A stretch of 64,000 nucleotides of DNA from Nageia nagi (GCA_050084985.1 JBITNC010000001.1:164734001-164798000), one strand, 5' to 3'. Shown: positions 32,225-44,214, counted from the first letter of the stretch. Notes: generated by a model from the sequence alone, not told the origin. A program made the numbers and translations.

Positions 32225-33984
32225 TATCTGTACAAAAGTAAATATGCAATAAGAATGCAAATTTTTACAAGTTTCCATCTATACAAATCAAACATAAGTA
32301 AACATGTCCCACATGTGCAAACTTATAAACCACGATCCATAGAGGAATAAAGTTGGGGTTGTTTTCTTGTATAGAATTAGGCCTTCACCTGGATGCCTGC
32401 AAGGTGGAGCCCAGGTACTACCATTCCTCAACCAATTCACCTTGGTCAGTAATATACTCTCACAAGGAGAAGTACCAACTATTTTCCAAGGATCCGATGT
32501 ATCTTGGACCGACCATTTTAATTATCTTGATTAAGGTTTTCAGTTTTCCTCCTAGGTTATTAGGATAATCCCTGAATGGACGTGCGGACATGTGGTATCA
32601 CTACACACATGCCTGTCCACCTAATAGAGTTATGTCCAATCCAACAGAGGTCTTAGGGGCAATTAAGACAAACTTACCACCACTTGGGTCTTCGGACTAA
32701 AAGGGCTCCAGTCTACCCTGTCCTCACCGTGTGGCTCCCCAAACAAGTCATGTTGTGGAAGAATACGTGCAGATGTGTTCATTTTAGGGGTTACTTTCAA
32801 TATTTGCGTTTTGCAAGTATAAAGCAAATTGTGCAAAAATATAAAGTAAAGTAAAATTGCATCATCCACACGAGCTTGAAAAACCTTAAAAGTCCAATGG
32901 GTTTTGTACTAACCCCTAAAGGACATTTTACATTTTGTATATTTTGCTCAATTCATTCAAACACTTAATGAAATTTAAAAAAGAACTAAGTCCTACTTAG
33001 AATTTAATTCATAACTTTAAAAAAACATGCATTATCCTATGACTTAAAAAATTTAAGTAATCATGCATCATGGATTATTTAACTTAAAAATTTAAGTACT
33101 AAGCATGCTTTATTCCTCAAACAAGATAAAGATACATGCATCATAAGTCTAGCATGCAATATCTAGATAAAGTTTACAAGATAAAGAGACATGCATCACA
33201 AGTCTAGTATGCAAGATCTAGATAAAGTTTTAAGTAAAAATTATACCAATTCCCCTCTTTTCACTTAAAGTTTTATCCCTAAAAAAAAAAAACTTGTATG
33301 CTAAGACTTATCTTGTAAGTATGCATTTTTAAGTAAAAAAACTTCCCTTATTTACTTAAAAAAATAGCATACTTAGACTAAATTACTATGCTTAGAGAGA
33401 GAAAAAATGCTAAGAGGTTAGCATTCTAGAAATTGCATGTGCACCTTAGTAAATTAAACATGCAATATTAAAAATATTCTAAGCATTTTTTTTTTTAAAT
33501 AAGCTAAGTTTAACTTAAATATTTTTGACCTTATTGTAAAAATAAGTTAAAAATATTCACTACTTACCAAGTCTCCAAGAATTAAATGGTAAAAGAAGGA
33601 GACCCATACCCCTACTTCATGCATATTTAATGTTTCTTCTTCTAAAGCAAGGAGTATACATTGCCTCTTGGGAGTAGTCAACAAAAATTAATGCTCAAGG
33701 GGTTTGGTTGGGTTTTTAAGACTTAGGTGGTAAAACAAGGAAAAAATCAAATCCACTTTCTAGTTGGTAAAACAAAATTAAATGCATGTTTGTTTAAAAA
33801 ATGACCTCCCCTTTTTCTTTTACCAAGAAGAGCAAATTGCTTATGGAGGAGCATAGAAAGAAGGTAAAAATGGTCAACAAGAATTAATGCTCAAGAGGTT
33901 TTGTTGGAGAATATGCAAAGTAGTCAACCAAAAATAAACAATTAAATGCACATAGTTAAGGAGGAGAAGAGGGTTGCGTAGGAA

Positions 33985-34225
33985 ACATCCAGCAGGCAGC
34001 GGTTTAGAGTCCTTCATGATCAGACTTACCACTTCCTCAAACCCCTCCCAGTTGACAAACAAGCTTGAGAGCGGTGAGAGGGTCCTCATTCCATGCGGCT
34101 TCAACAAGGAAACGAGCCTGTGAGTTGGAGTGTCGGGCATAACATGGAAAAAAAAAATTGAGGCAGGCATCGCCCGATGATAAGTAGACTGCAGAGAGAT
34201 TCTCCTTCGCCAGTCTGCCACAGCA
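33985..34225 (-). pseudogene. Captured fragment of a DUF2828-family gene
   Basis: Minus-strand frames read ENLSAVYLSSGDACLNFFF, then in the next frame HVMPDTPTHRLVSLL, then EAAWNEDPLTALKLVCQLGG followed by GSGKSDHEGL. This is the N-terminal block of plant DUF2828 proteins (FFHVVPDTP…DPLTALKLxCxLRGVRGTGKSD). The domain's function is poorly known. Two frameshifts and two stops make it a dead fragment. It lies in sense orientation within the E3 leader. Confidence 0.8.
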
Positions 34226-35083
34226 GGGAAGAGGTTACGGTAGGTTAGGTAGAGGGAGCTCATGCATCTCTATCCCAAGCCTCTTATATTGTATGTCAAA
34301 CGCCTGTAGAGGTTTGATTCATGCATAGCGATTGTCAGGAGAAAGTAACAAATAGGTTAAAGTTAGGTGATTTTTGTAAAATTGAGAAGCGCATTGAATT
34401 CTTAATATCTTCTATGTAAACACCAAGTAAAATAACATCATGATGTCTACCATGTAAGCCTCATAATGGCTCACGATGTATAGACCTCGAGTCACCTTGA
34501 AATGATGTGTTAAATAAGTGTTTTTCCTCTGTGTTCACTATTGAACACTATCGTATTTCACACTGTAAGACTTACTATTGTCTCCTACATAAAGACTCTT
34601 TAAGGGCATTCATTTATTAGCGTATAGGTTCCATTTGTTCAATAGTATGCTCTACGAAATCAGTAGTTCATAACTCCTGCTGCAAATGACCCTAGTTCAA
34701 GGTTGAGGCTTTTAATTTGTCACTGCACCAAGCTACTAGTAAGCAGAATGCAACTAACGACAAACGCATCATGAGCTTCAAAGAGCAAGGAACAAAAAAA
34801 CCAAGATAATATGGAGGTAGCTACAAAGAAGATGGATAAGACAAATAATGATTTGTATATGGAAGAGTCCATTTCTATGCATATCCTACGTTCATTGTAT
34901 TCTATGAGACTTTTGGATGCATGTAGAGGTTTTAGAGTTCAGCTTTACAACTGACAGTCGCATCTTGGAAGTGGTGGCAGATGTGGAGGCAAAAAATGAC
35001 TGCGTTGGTGGTGAAAAAGCTGGGCAAGGTCGGGTTGGCGGTGCTTCGGATGCTGGCCATTGCTCACTTGGTCAAACAATTCA

Positions 35084-35145
35084 TGTGGCTCAGTTGGGAG
35101 AGCGTCAGACTGTACATCTGAGGTCACATGTTCGATTCTTGCAAG
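35084..35145 (+). other. tRNA-like patch (possible tRNA-Tyr relict or SINE head)
   Basis: A D-arm-like GCTCAGTTGGGAGAGC, a perfect 5-bp anticodon stem TCAGA/TCTGA around the loop ctgtaca (anticodon GTA, Tyr) and a T-arm-like TGTTCGATTC match RNA polymerase III A and B boxes. The acceptor stem cannot pair and the T stem is imperfect, so it is not a working tRNA. It lies antisense in the E3 leader. Confidence 0.5.
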
Positions 35146-35859
35146 CTTACATTTTGCAGTAGCTGTGAGGCCAGGGGTGCTGACGAGTCACCACCTTCAA
35201 CCAACGTGGCCCTCAATAATTTTTTTTCAAAAAATTGAAACTTTCAATTTATTTTGTAAAACTCAAAAAAAATATTGTAAATTAGATAATTTAGGTTAAA
35301 TAATAATGTATTTCAAGTAAAGGTATCATAAATCTCCCTCCCCCTTTTTTTGATATATTGTAAGGTATACAATAAATTGCAAAATAAATTTACCTTCACT
35401 TATGTTTACTTTAAACAAGAAAAGTAAACCTCAAGAAATTAGTTTTTAATCAATGCTACTAACAGACAACATGTTAGTAAGAATATTTGCATTTCATAGT
35501 ATCCTCTTAAAAAGTATATCATGTATTAAGCATTTTGTAAAAAAAACTACTAACATAAGAGGTTAGTATAAAAAAATGCTTGCATTGCCATTTTGATCAT
35601 ATTTTGCAAAAAATAAGCTCTAATATCTCACAAAATATGTTAGTATCTAATGCAATAATCCATAAGATAACCAAATGAAGAGGAAATTTATACCTTCTCT
35701 TAAAATTTACCTCACCAATGGGGTGTAAGATGAGGAATGAAGAAGGATGAGGAACCTCCAAAATGTAGAAGAAGAGCTTCCACACCAAAGGAATGAAGAA
35801 GGATGAAGAACCTCCAAGATGTAGAAGAAGAGCTTCCACACCAAGCTCTAGATACCAAT

Positions 35860-36331
35860 TGAGAGAATTAGCACTACTCTAATCCTCAAGGTCCAAGACT
35901 AGGAAGCTCAATCACACAATATTCACACAAGATAACACAAGTGTAATGTGGTTCCTCCCTCCTTGGGAGTACATCCACAACTAGTATCTCAATTCTCAAG
36001 TATGCCCCTCTTACAACAATTCTCTTCCTCTCTCCTACACAAACTAGTAGAGTAATCTTACTCCAAAACTTAGATGTGTTACAAGAGGAGAGGCCCTCTA
36101 TTTATAGCTTGAGAGCACCTCCCTAACCTCCCTTTAACCCAAGGGTAAGGTTAGGGTTACAATAAATGTGTGACCTAACTTTAACCTACCAACTAACCCC
36201 ATGGTTAGGTCAAATTCCACACATAATAAAGAATTCAATTAATCCCTTAAGGTATCTACATATCCTTTAAGTGATTAATTGAATTTACAAGGAGTTTAGA
36301 TATTCACAATATTTCATTACAAATTCTAACA
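35860..36331 (-). repeat. E3 5' LTR
   Basis: 472 bp. TATA box on the minus strand at 36099-36106. The primer site is next to it at 35846-35859 and reads ttggtatctagagc, one extra base compared with the canonical site. Confidence 0.92.
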
Positions 36332-36336
36332 AAAGT

Positions 36337-36673
36337 TAGGTAATATATTTATTGTAACCCTAACCTTACCCTTGGGTTAAAGGGAGGTTAGGGAGGTGCT
36401 CTCATGCTATAAATAGAGGGCCTCTCCTCTTGTAAAAACAATTAGATTATGAGTAAGATTACTCTACTAGTTTGTGTAGGAGAGAAAGGAATTGTAGTAA
36501 GAGGGTGCATAGTTTGAGAATTGAGATCTAGTTGTGGATGTACTCCCAAGGAGGGAAGAACCACTTATATTGGTGTTATCTTGTGTGAATGGTGTTATTA
36601 GCTTGTAGATGTTGAATGATTTAGTTTCCTATAGTCTTGGACCTTGAGAATTAGTGTAGATCTAATTCCATCA
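36337..36673 (+). repeat. E2 3' LTR, right part
   Basis: Continues 26827-26978 after the E3 duplication (aaagt at 36332-36336). It ends TCA and is followed by atgat (36674-36678), the E2 right duplication. Confidence 0.93.
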
Positions 36674-36983
36674 ATGATTTACAATCTACTAACACTAATT
36701 TACAACTTACTAACTACAAATTACTAACCCAAACAAAGCTACTAACCTACAACTTGTCAATTTTTTTTATCTATACAAATATGTACAAGTTTCTTACAAT
36801 TGCAACAAAATTAAACATGATTAGTTTATATTTGTCACTTGTAATTGTTATGATAGTTAGATGCTTGATGGTTAATATTTGTTAGTTACATGGTTGAATA
36901 ATTTTTTTTACTAGCAATTGTGATTGAAAAATTGTATGTTTTTGTTTCTTATGCTTTAATCAATTAACCTTTCTTTTGTACAA

Positions 36984-37727
36984 ATGGGAGATTCTTTTAC
37001 ACCTAAGCACATTCTTGATGGTTCCAACTATGGTATTTGGGAATCAAGGATGAAAGTAGAGTTTCAAACATGCAAACTTTGAAAAATAGTGAGTGAAAAT
37101 CAAGTCATCCCAACATAAGCTAAAGTATTAGATGTATATAACAATAATAATTACTTAGCAACTTCTATGATATTTAGGGCAATTTTAGATGAAGTCCTCC
37201 TCATGATTTTGATCTCAACATCTAACAAAGAAACTTGGGATAGGATTAAGAAGATCTACCTTAGGTTTAAGTTTTCAAGGAGGTTTACCATCCTTCAAAA
37301 ACTCCTACAATCTCATCATGAGAAGGATGAAGGTGTGGCAATCTACTTAAATAAGATTATTGATCTAAAGACTTGGCTTATTAGTTATGGGTGTAATTGG
37401 ATCAATGATGAATTTATGGTGTTCATCATCTTACAAAACCTCTCAACAAAGTTTATTCATTTTATGATTATTATTGAGACTAGGCTTGATGATGAAGAGA
37501 AAGTCTTATCTCTTGAGAATCTTTTTAGACCCCTTCTTAAGCATGAAGAGACCATCAACAAGAAGGTATTGATTTCTTCTCTAAAAGAGAAAAATGTTAC
37601 TTTAGGTAGAACTAATATGAGTCACTTCAAGAAGAAGTTCAGAAATCATAAGAAGATCCCTCATGCTCATCCTAAGAGTAATGCAAAGAAAGATAAAAAC
37701 AATCATCATGATCATAAAGGAAAGTAA
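36984..37727 (+). pseudogene. gag: E4 gag
   Basis: ATG at 36984 (MGDSFTPKHILDGSNYGIWE). Stops near 37079 and 37117, then open from 37167 with ETWDRIKKIYLRFKFSRRF and RLDDEEKVLSLENLFRPLLK. The zinc knuckle downstream (CNYYGIYGNK near 37768) has lost its second Cys and its His. Roughly 65% similar to E1-E3 Gag by eye. Confidence 0.85.
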
Positions 37728-40700
37728 AACAAACCTCATATGCATAAGGAAACATTTGATAGAAATTGTAACTATTATGGCATCTATGGTAACAAGAGAA
37801 CCATTACTTCAAGAAAAAGAGGGAGGAAAATGATAAAGGCAAAAATAATGTGAACAACTTAAAAGAAAAGAAGAATAAGAAAGGTGCTTATATTTGTGCT
37901 CTTTATTCTAAATCTCATACTTTTACAAATGATTGGGTTGTACATTTAGATTGCACTAATCATATGAGCTTTGAAAGGAATAAGTTTGAAAACTTTCATA
38001 AATATAAGAAGGATGCAGTAGTAATAGAAGATAACCCTATGCTAGAATTTTAAGGGATCAAAAGTGTCTTGATACATGGGAAGGTGATTGAAGATGTGCT
38101 CTTTGTGCCTAAGTTAGGAATGAATATTTTGTCAATTATTCAAATTGCAAGAAAGGGATATACCTTTGAGTTCAATTCAAATTCTTAGAGTCTAAGAAAA
38201 GGGTTTGCCACCTTGATAAAAGGATCGGTTAAGAATGACCTTTACACAGTTGATCAAGTGCTTACTAAGTTATTCCTTGCCTCAAATATTTATTCTAAAG
38301 GAAACCTTTGGTATTAACATTTAAGACACCTAAACCACAAGCGTATTCAACATATGAAGGATCAAGATCTTGTGAAAGGATTGCCTTTTATTTCACCCTC
38401 CATTGATCTTTGTGAAAATTACATCTTAGGGAAGATGCAAAGGAAAAAATTTGAGAAAGACAAGGCAACTAGGGCATCTCAACCTCTCTAATTGATTCAC
38501 TCAGATTTGATGGGTTTGTTTCAAACTAAGTCTATTTGAGGTGCATCTTATGTCCTTAATTTTATTGATGACTTTAGTAGGATGAATTTAAGGTATTTAC
38601 TAGAGCATAAAGATCAAATTTTTGACATGTTCAAGGAGTTCATAGCTTTAAGCAAAAATCTAAAGATAAACATGCTAAGGTCAAATAATGGTGGTGAATA
38701 TGTAAGCAATGAGTTCAATAATTTTTATGCAAAGCATGGAATTAAATTTACTATCCTTTATACTCTGCAATAAAATGGTGTTGTAGAAAGGAAGAATAGG
38801 ACCATAATGAAGATGAATAGATATATGATGGTCCATCTTTCTAAGTTTTTATGAGGTGTAGTTGTTAGCATTGCTATCTACATCTTGAATAGGTGTCCCA
38901 CAAAAGTAGTTGAAGGGAAAACTCCATACAAGGAATGGACAGGAAAGAAACCTGATATATCACATCTAAAGATCTTTGGATATGAAGATTTTTCTTTCAT
39001 AGTTTTTGAGAAAAAGGTATAAGTTGGATAATAAATAAAAAAAAATGCATCTTTGTGGCTTATGACAAGTAACATAGAGGGTATATGCTCTACTATCCTC
39101 TTGCAAAAGCAATTTTTTTTCAAAGGATGTCAAGTTCAATAAGGTTCCTAATGACTCTTCTACAAGTGAAATATTTGAAAACTCCTCAAAAATTCCTAAG
39201 TGGTTGGATATATCTTCAGATAAGTCACCTCAAGAATAAAATTCTCCAACTTAGAGGATAATTAGAAGCATGACTTTGAATAAGTCTCTCCTTGCTAAAA
39301 TCAACAATTATATTGAGCTTTCAATCTTTAAGGAGGCATCTAAATAGCTTGTTGGATGGATGCTATGAAGTTGGAATATGAGGTATTTATGAAAAATGGA
39401 ACTTGAAACTTAGTTCCATATTCATCCTCAAATAATGTAATTAGGAATAAGTGGATTTATAAGATCAAGTATAATTCAAAGGGTGAAATTGAGAAATATA
39501 AGGGAAGGTTAGTTGCTAAGGGTTTCGCTCAAAAGTATGGTGTTGATTATGAGGAAACCTTTGCACCAGTAGTAAAGATGGCTATAGTCATATTGATCCT
39601 TTTCTTTTCTGTAGCTCAAGGTTGGAAGATGTTTTAGATTGATGTAAAGAGTGCATTTCTCAATTGTGATTTAGATGTTGAAAATCTTTATGATTCAACT
39701 AGAAGGGTTTTTTGTGCAAGGGAAAGAGTCCCATGTGTACAAGCTAAAGAAGTATTTGTATGGACTTAAAGAAGCACCAAGAGCATGATACAAGAAGATT
39801 TCATGGTATTTTGAAACTCTTGGGTTCTTAAAATGCTACTCGGATTCATATCTTTATATGCTCAATGAAGGAAAAGATTTGGTCTTAATTATTCTCTTTG
39901 TGGATGATATTTTGATCAAGGAGAATAATGTGGTGATCATAAATGAATGCATAACCAAACTTAAAGCAGAATATGAGATGATTGATCTTAGTCTCTTGCA
40001 CTACTACCTTGGTATGCAAGTGTATCAATGTAATGATTGTACCTACCTTAGTCAATCCAAATATATCTCAGATATTTTGCAAAAAATTGGAATGGAAGAG
40101 TGTAAACCTATGGCTATTTTTTTGCTCCTTGAATTAAGCTTGAGATTAGCTCAAACTCTAAGCTAATAGATGCTATAGAATATAGGAAGCTTATTGGTAG
40201 TTTTTTTTATTTAACTATATCTAGGCTAGATATTGCCTATGCAGTGAATTTGATGGTAAGGTTTATGCACAAGCCTTATGTTGAGCATCTTCATGTTGCT
40301 AAAAAAATTTTAAGGTATATTACGGGAAAAAAGGATCTTACTATTAATTTTACCAAGTTACCTTCTTTTGTTCTCTAAGTGTTCTCTAATTCTAACTATG
40401 GGGGTGATAGAGATGATAGCAAATCCACTTTGAATTATGTGTTTAATATTGGATCAAGTGCTATCTCTTAGTCTTTTAAGAAGCAACCTACAGTCTATCC
40501 ACCACGAAAGTATAATATAGATCTATGACTATTGCATCCCAAGAAGCAATTTGACTAAAGCATATTCTGAAAGAAATTAGGTATGAGCAAGTTGGCCCAT
40601 CATTGATATCTTAAGATAATCAGTCAACCATTACTTTGGCTAAAAACCCTATGTTCCATAAGAGAACAAAGCACATCGAAATCCAAGCCCATTTCATTAA

Positions 40701-40857
40701 GAAGAAAGTTCTAGATGGTACCTTACAACTTTAGTATTGTCCATCGAACAAAAACTCTGCTAATTTTTTCATCATGCCCCTTTCTAACACTCACTTCTGT
40801 AAGCTTTGGAGGTCTCTCAGGCTGGTGAAGTTTCCCTCAAGGTGGAGTGGAATTTGA
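37728..40857 (+). pseudogene. pol: E4 pol, heavily decayed
   Basis: Pieces in the right order: protease VVHLDCTNHM (37940), pre-integrase (38220-38430), integrase core with RSNNGGEY (38690, first D,D,E acidic residue changed to Asn), RT with KSAFLN (39650), LYGLKEAPRA (39760) and FVDD (39898), RNase H (40380-40700). Dozens of stops and small indels. The end (…KFPSRWSGI at about 40857) corresponds to the pol end of E1-E3. Confidence 0.85.
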
Positions 40858-40947
40858 ATTCATTTTTTGTGATGACAACTTCACTCCTACGAAGATGTTT
40901 TTGGTTGTATAATGTTGATCTTTGTGTACACTTATTTTTTTTTATTC

Positions 40948-41130
40948 TCCATGTGTGATGAACTAGAATGGGCATATTGGCATTATTTAGTTATCCACAT
41001 GAGATGAACTTGTTTGTACACTTCTTGCAATGTTTAGTTGTCCATATGTGGGGAACTAGTATATGCATGTTGGCACTATTTAGTTATCCATGTGTGAGAA
41101 ATTTGTATGTGCATAATTGGATGTATATAC
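40948..41130 (+). repeat. E4 diverged version of the 3' repeat array (46-47 bp period)
   Basis: Four units marked by tccatgtg-like words at 40948, 40994, 41041 and 41087. Sequence is diverged from the 49-bp units of E1-E3, but the position (between pol end and polypurine tract) and words such as gagaaa..ttgt are the same, so the array predates the split of these lineages. Confidence 0.7.
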
Positions 41131-41613
41131 TATTTATTTATAATGATTATCAACACATGTGTTTCTTATACAAAAGATGACTATGAGTTTGGTTGGCATC
41201 TCTGTGATGACTTATAGTGCACCATTTGATCAATTTATGGATGATATTATTTGATTCATTTTATGTTGATATGAATATATGATGCATCTAACTGATCTTG
41301 TGTATGAGTTGCTTGTAGCTTGTAGGTTTCTTCTTGAGATTACAGGTTACTTACTTCCAGTATGTAGGCTCATGGAGGCTCATCATGTCAACTTCTTATT
41401 GAAGACTACTTGTACATTAAAACCATTTATGGTTGATAATTATTGTATTGAAAACCATTTAAAAATGGTTAAGTAGTTAAGCCTTATCTAGGATCTATTA
41501 CTTCTCAATATGTAAAGCTCTTATCTCCAGTAATATCTATTATGGAGAATAACTCTCTTATTGTCAGTCTCTCTCTTTATCTATCTTCTCTACACTCTAC
41601 CCAATACTACATT

Positions 41614-41622
41614 AAGGGGGAG
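41614..41622 (+). other. E4 polypurine tract
   Basis: aagggggag directly before the 3' LTR. Confidence 0.88.
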
Positions 41623-42098
41623 TGTTAGAATTCCTAATGCATTATTGTTTGGTATATAAAATGTGTCTCCATTACTTGATTCATTTAAATACTAAAAGTA
41701 TTTATAAATACCTTTTTAGTATTTAGCAATAAAATAAGTGCAACTTGACCATTCTTACCTCATGTGAACCTTGGGTAAAAAGGTAAGTTAAGGGGGGGTT
41801 CTCTCCTATAAATAGAGGGCTTGGCCTTATTGTTATATACACTTGATTAGAGAAAAGATATGCTCATGCTTTGTAGGTTGATAGGAAGAGAGAGAGGTTG
41901 TAAGCTTTGTAAGAATTGTCCTTGAGAAGTAAAAGATCTTAGTTGAAGTGGAGTAATCTCATCCTTGAGAGGGACCACTATACAGATTGTCTCATTTGAG
42001 TGTGATTGATTGTTTATCTCTTAAGTTATTGCTTAGGAGTTGAAGAGTTGAAGAACACTCCAAGGTGATCTTGGGTGTAGGAGGTTTCATCTCTTTCA
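41623..42098 (+). repeat. E4 3' LTR
   Basis: 476 bp, TGTTAGAATTCC to TTTCA, followed by gaatt (42099-42103). Confidence 0.92.
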
Positions 42099-42103
42099 GA
42101 ATT

Positions 42104-44214
42104 CATGGGTAAATTATATCTAATGTCTGAACATCTGACCAAGGAGATAGATCCAATTACCATAATGAATGTTATTGGGTAGTATTATTTGCTAAGGATC
42201 ATACACCATATGAGGGTGAACTAATGTGATGTTTGAGATGATATCAGGAGGAAACTATGTGAACAATGCAACATCTGGGATTGATATCATTGAGAACTTT
42301 ACATAATATCTTATTTCCATTCTAGAAAATAACTATGAAGTAAATCAAAATGATTTAGGTTGACTATCTACCACACAAACCAAGTTAGAATAGAGGCTTA
42401 TTTGCATAGAAGCTTTGATATTTTTATGGTCAATGAAGATTTCATAGAAACAAGGGGCCTTCAATGAATGTCCCAACCACCTCCACTACCCAAAACCTAC
42501 CCTTCTTTGATAAATGTTACCCATTAAAGGCATTTCCCATATATTCAAAGCTAATTTAAGAAAAGCAAAAGGTTGGCATACTATCCAATGAGTTATACTA
42601 ATAAGTCAAGAGAGTACACATCTACCTATGAAATATTCCAGTATTTCATTTTGGTAAAATTAATATAATTGTTAATTTTTTATCATTTGATGTGTACATG
42701 GTTTATTTTTATATTTATTATTGTTTCATTGATTTTCTATTATATTATCTATATTGAAGAACAGTCTTGAATTTATTTCAAAATAATAGTAACATAAAAT
42801 AATATTTGGTTAACCTTAATGCTAATTTTATGTTTTTATTTTGGTGAATTTGATATATTATCACAACACTATTACAATTAGAATTTCTCTTTTCAAATAT
42901 TTAGGAATAACATTATTTTATTTTGAAAATATTTATAAACCCTTAAATTTCAAAATCCTATGTTTAAATATTCATGTAAATTATATTTGAAAAACTTATC
43001 CTTATAGAAAGAACTCAAAGGTTTAAATCAAAACCTAGAATATAACATTTGATGGAAAAGAGCAACTACATAAATTTTACAAAGAAGTTGTATAAACATA
43101 AATGATAGAATTAAATATGTGCATTACCTTTATGATGAAACTAATATTTCACATAGTAATAAATTTGGTAAGGAATCACTCACTCTAGAGAGTCTACTTA
43201 AGAGAATACGAAGGATTATAAATTTAGAGTTGAAATATATGATGGTTATGAAGAATCTTAAGAAAGCAATCAAATATTGGATATTTGTGTGAACATGTAT
43301 GCATCAAAGTATATCCATCAAAAGTACCTTCCACCCTACTCACATCAAAGGAACTTATAGGAAAAATCTAAAGATTTACAAGAATTTAGTTATTGCATAT
43401 AAATATTAAGAGAATCCAATTCAAATCCAACTTCAACAATTCTTATTATACCTTTAATACCCTTCCACACTAAAATATCATTATGGGAACCGTAATAGAT
43501 GCAATTATTTGTTAAAAAAATTGAAGTTCACTTCCACTCATCAATGATTTCAACCCATCAATGTCATTTATTAGAAAGTTAATTTTAAAAAAAATTAAAT
43601 GTTTTTCCCAATACTAATAGACAAAGTTTCTTTTTTTTCTAAGATACAATAAACATATTAATAATATTAGAAGCTGGCATACAAATTCAATCCCATAAAA
43701 GAAAGAAAAATCATTATTTATATACAAGCTTTGACATAAAATGGTCAAAAATTCAAATCCTTATAAATAATTTTATTTTGACATGTACCAAATTCAAAAA
43801 TAAGCATATAATTAAAACTAGCAATTGCAACCTTATGCAATGGGTACATCAATGAGAAAGAGTATTTTTTACGTATAATGCATTCAATTTTATATTGAAT
43901 TAATAATTCAATACATCCATTTGGTTAAGAATAGAATTTTGCAATGAGCTATATTTTATTCATCAAATAATATTATTTGAAAATAACAGTAATATTTGAA
44001 AATGCATATCCATATCATTAATAATAATATATAAAAAGAAGATTTTTATTATGAAAGTACATAATGTGTCAAACATAAGATATGGATTGATGTAGAGAGT
44101 ATAATAAGTAAATAATAAAAATTTAAAAAGGTATTACAAATATTAAAGTATAACATTTATTTTTATATTTTCTTTTCCCATTTGATAATAGTCATTGTAC
44201 ATATTTTAAGGGCA
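42104..44214. other. AT-rich DNA without recognisable features
   Basis: No ORF with recognisable content, no LTR ends and no RNA gene seen. Joined to 16568 it is the pre-insertion flank of E4. Confidence 0.6.

Larger units (their letters stand above)
32228..35710 (-). other. E3 candidate leader intron
   Basis: On the element strand, donor-like GAG|GTAAAT ends the leader exon at 35711, and CTTTTGTACAG ends the leader at 32228, three bases before the gag ATG. The segment is 3.48 kb. It contains DUF2828 sequence and a tRNA-like patch. The last 1.6 kb (about 32228-33840) is collinear with E1 and E2 leaders; the 33850-35330 part is unique. Confidence 0.55.
26979..36331 (-). mobile_element. E3: youngest copia LTR retrotransposon, inserted in the E2 3' LTR
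   Basis: Minus-strand element of 9.35 kb with LTRs of equal length (472 bp) at 26979-27450 (3') and 35860-36331 (5'), and a perfect aaagt duplication. Only about five LTR differences by eye (about 1%), so it is the most recent arrival. Gag-pol nevertheless has three frameshifts and several stops, some shared with E2, so it was probably already defective when it inserted and was moved by proteins from another copy. Confidence 0.95.
18702..36673 (+). mobile_element. E2: copia LTR retrotransposon inserted in the E4 leader and split by E3
   Basis: 5' LTR 18702-19190, interior 19191-26826, and a 3' LTR split into 26827-26978 and 36337-36673. Without E3 the 3' LTR is 489 bp, the same as the 5' LTR. 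A perfect atgat duplication flanks the whole. About 12 LTR differences by eye (about 2.5%). Gag-pol has many stops plus a deletion of about 70 bp near 23925. The LTR type matches the fragment at 1-201 and differs from E1/E3. Confidence 0.94.
16573..42098 (+). mobile_element. E4: old copia LTR retrotransposon, outermost of a three-level nest
   Basis: 5' LTR 16573-17042, interior 17043-18701 and 36679-41622 once E2 is removed, and 3' LTR 41623-42098. A perfect target duplication gaatt flanks it (16568-16572 and 42099-42103). Its own length without nested DNA is about 7.5 kb. The LTRs differ at roughly one position in ten by eye, and gag-pol is full of stops, so it is the oldest of the four. It is a cousin of E1-E3: the same Gag start (PKHILDGSN), the same leader donor signal and a related 3' repeat array. 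Confidence 0.93.

Noticed and set aside
35084-35145. Functional tRNA-Tyr gene
   Set aside because: The acceptor stem does not pair, the T stem has mismatches and no terminator-like T run follows closely, so it is only tRNA-like.
40968-41180. 70-codon open frame after E4 pol
   Set aside because: It is translation of the 46-47 bp repeat array, not a protein gene.
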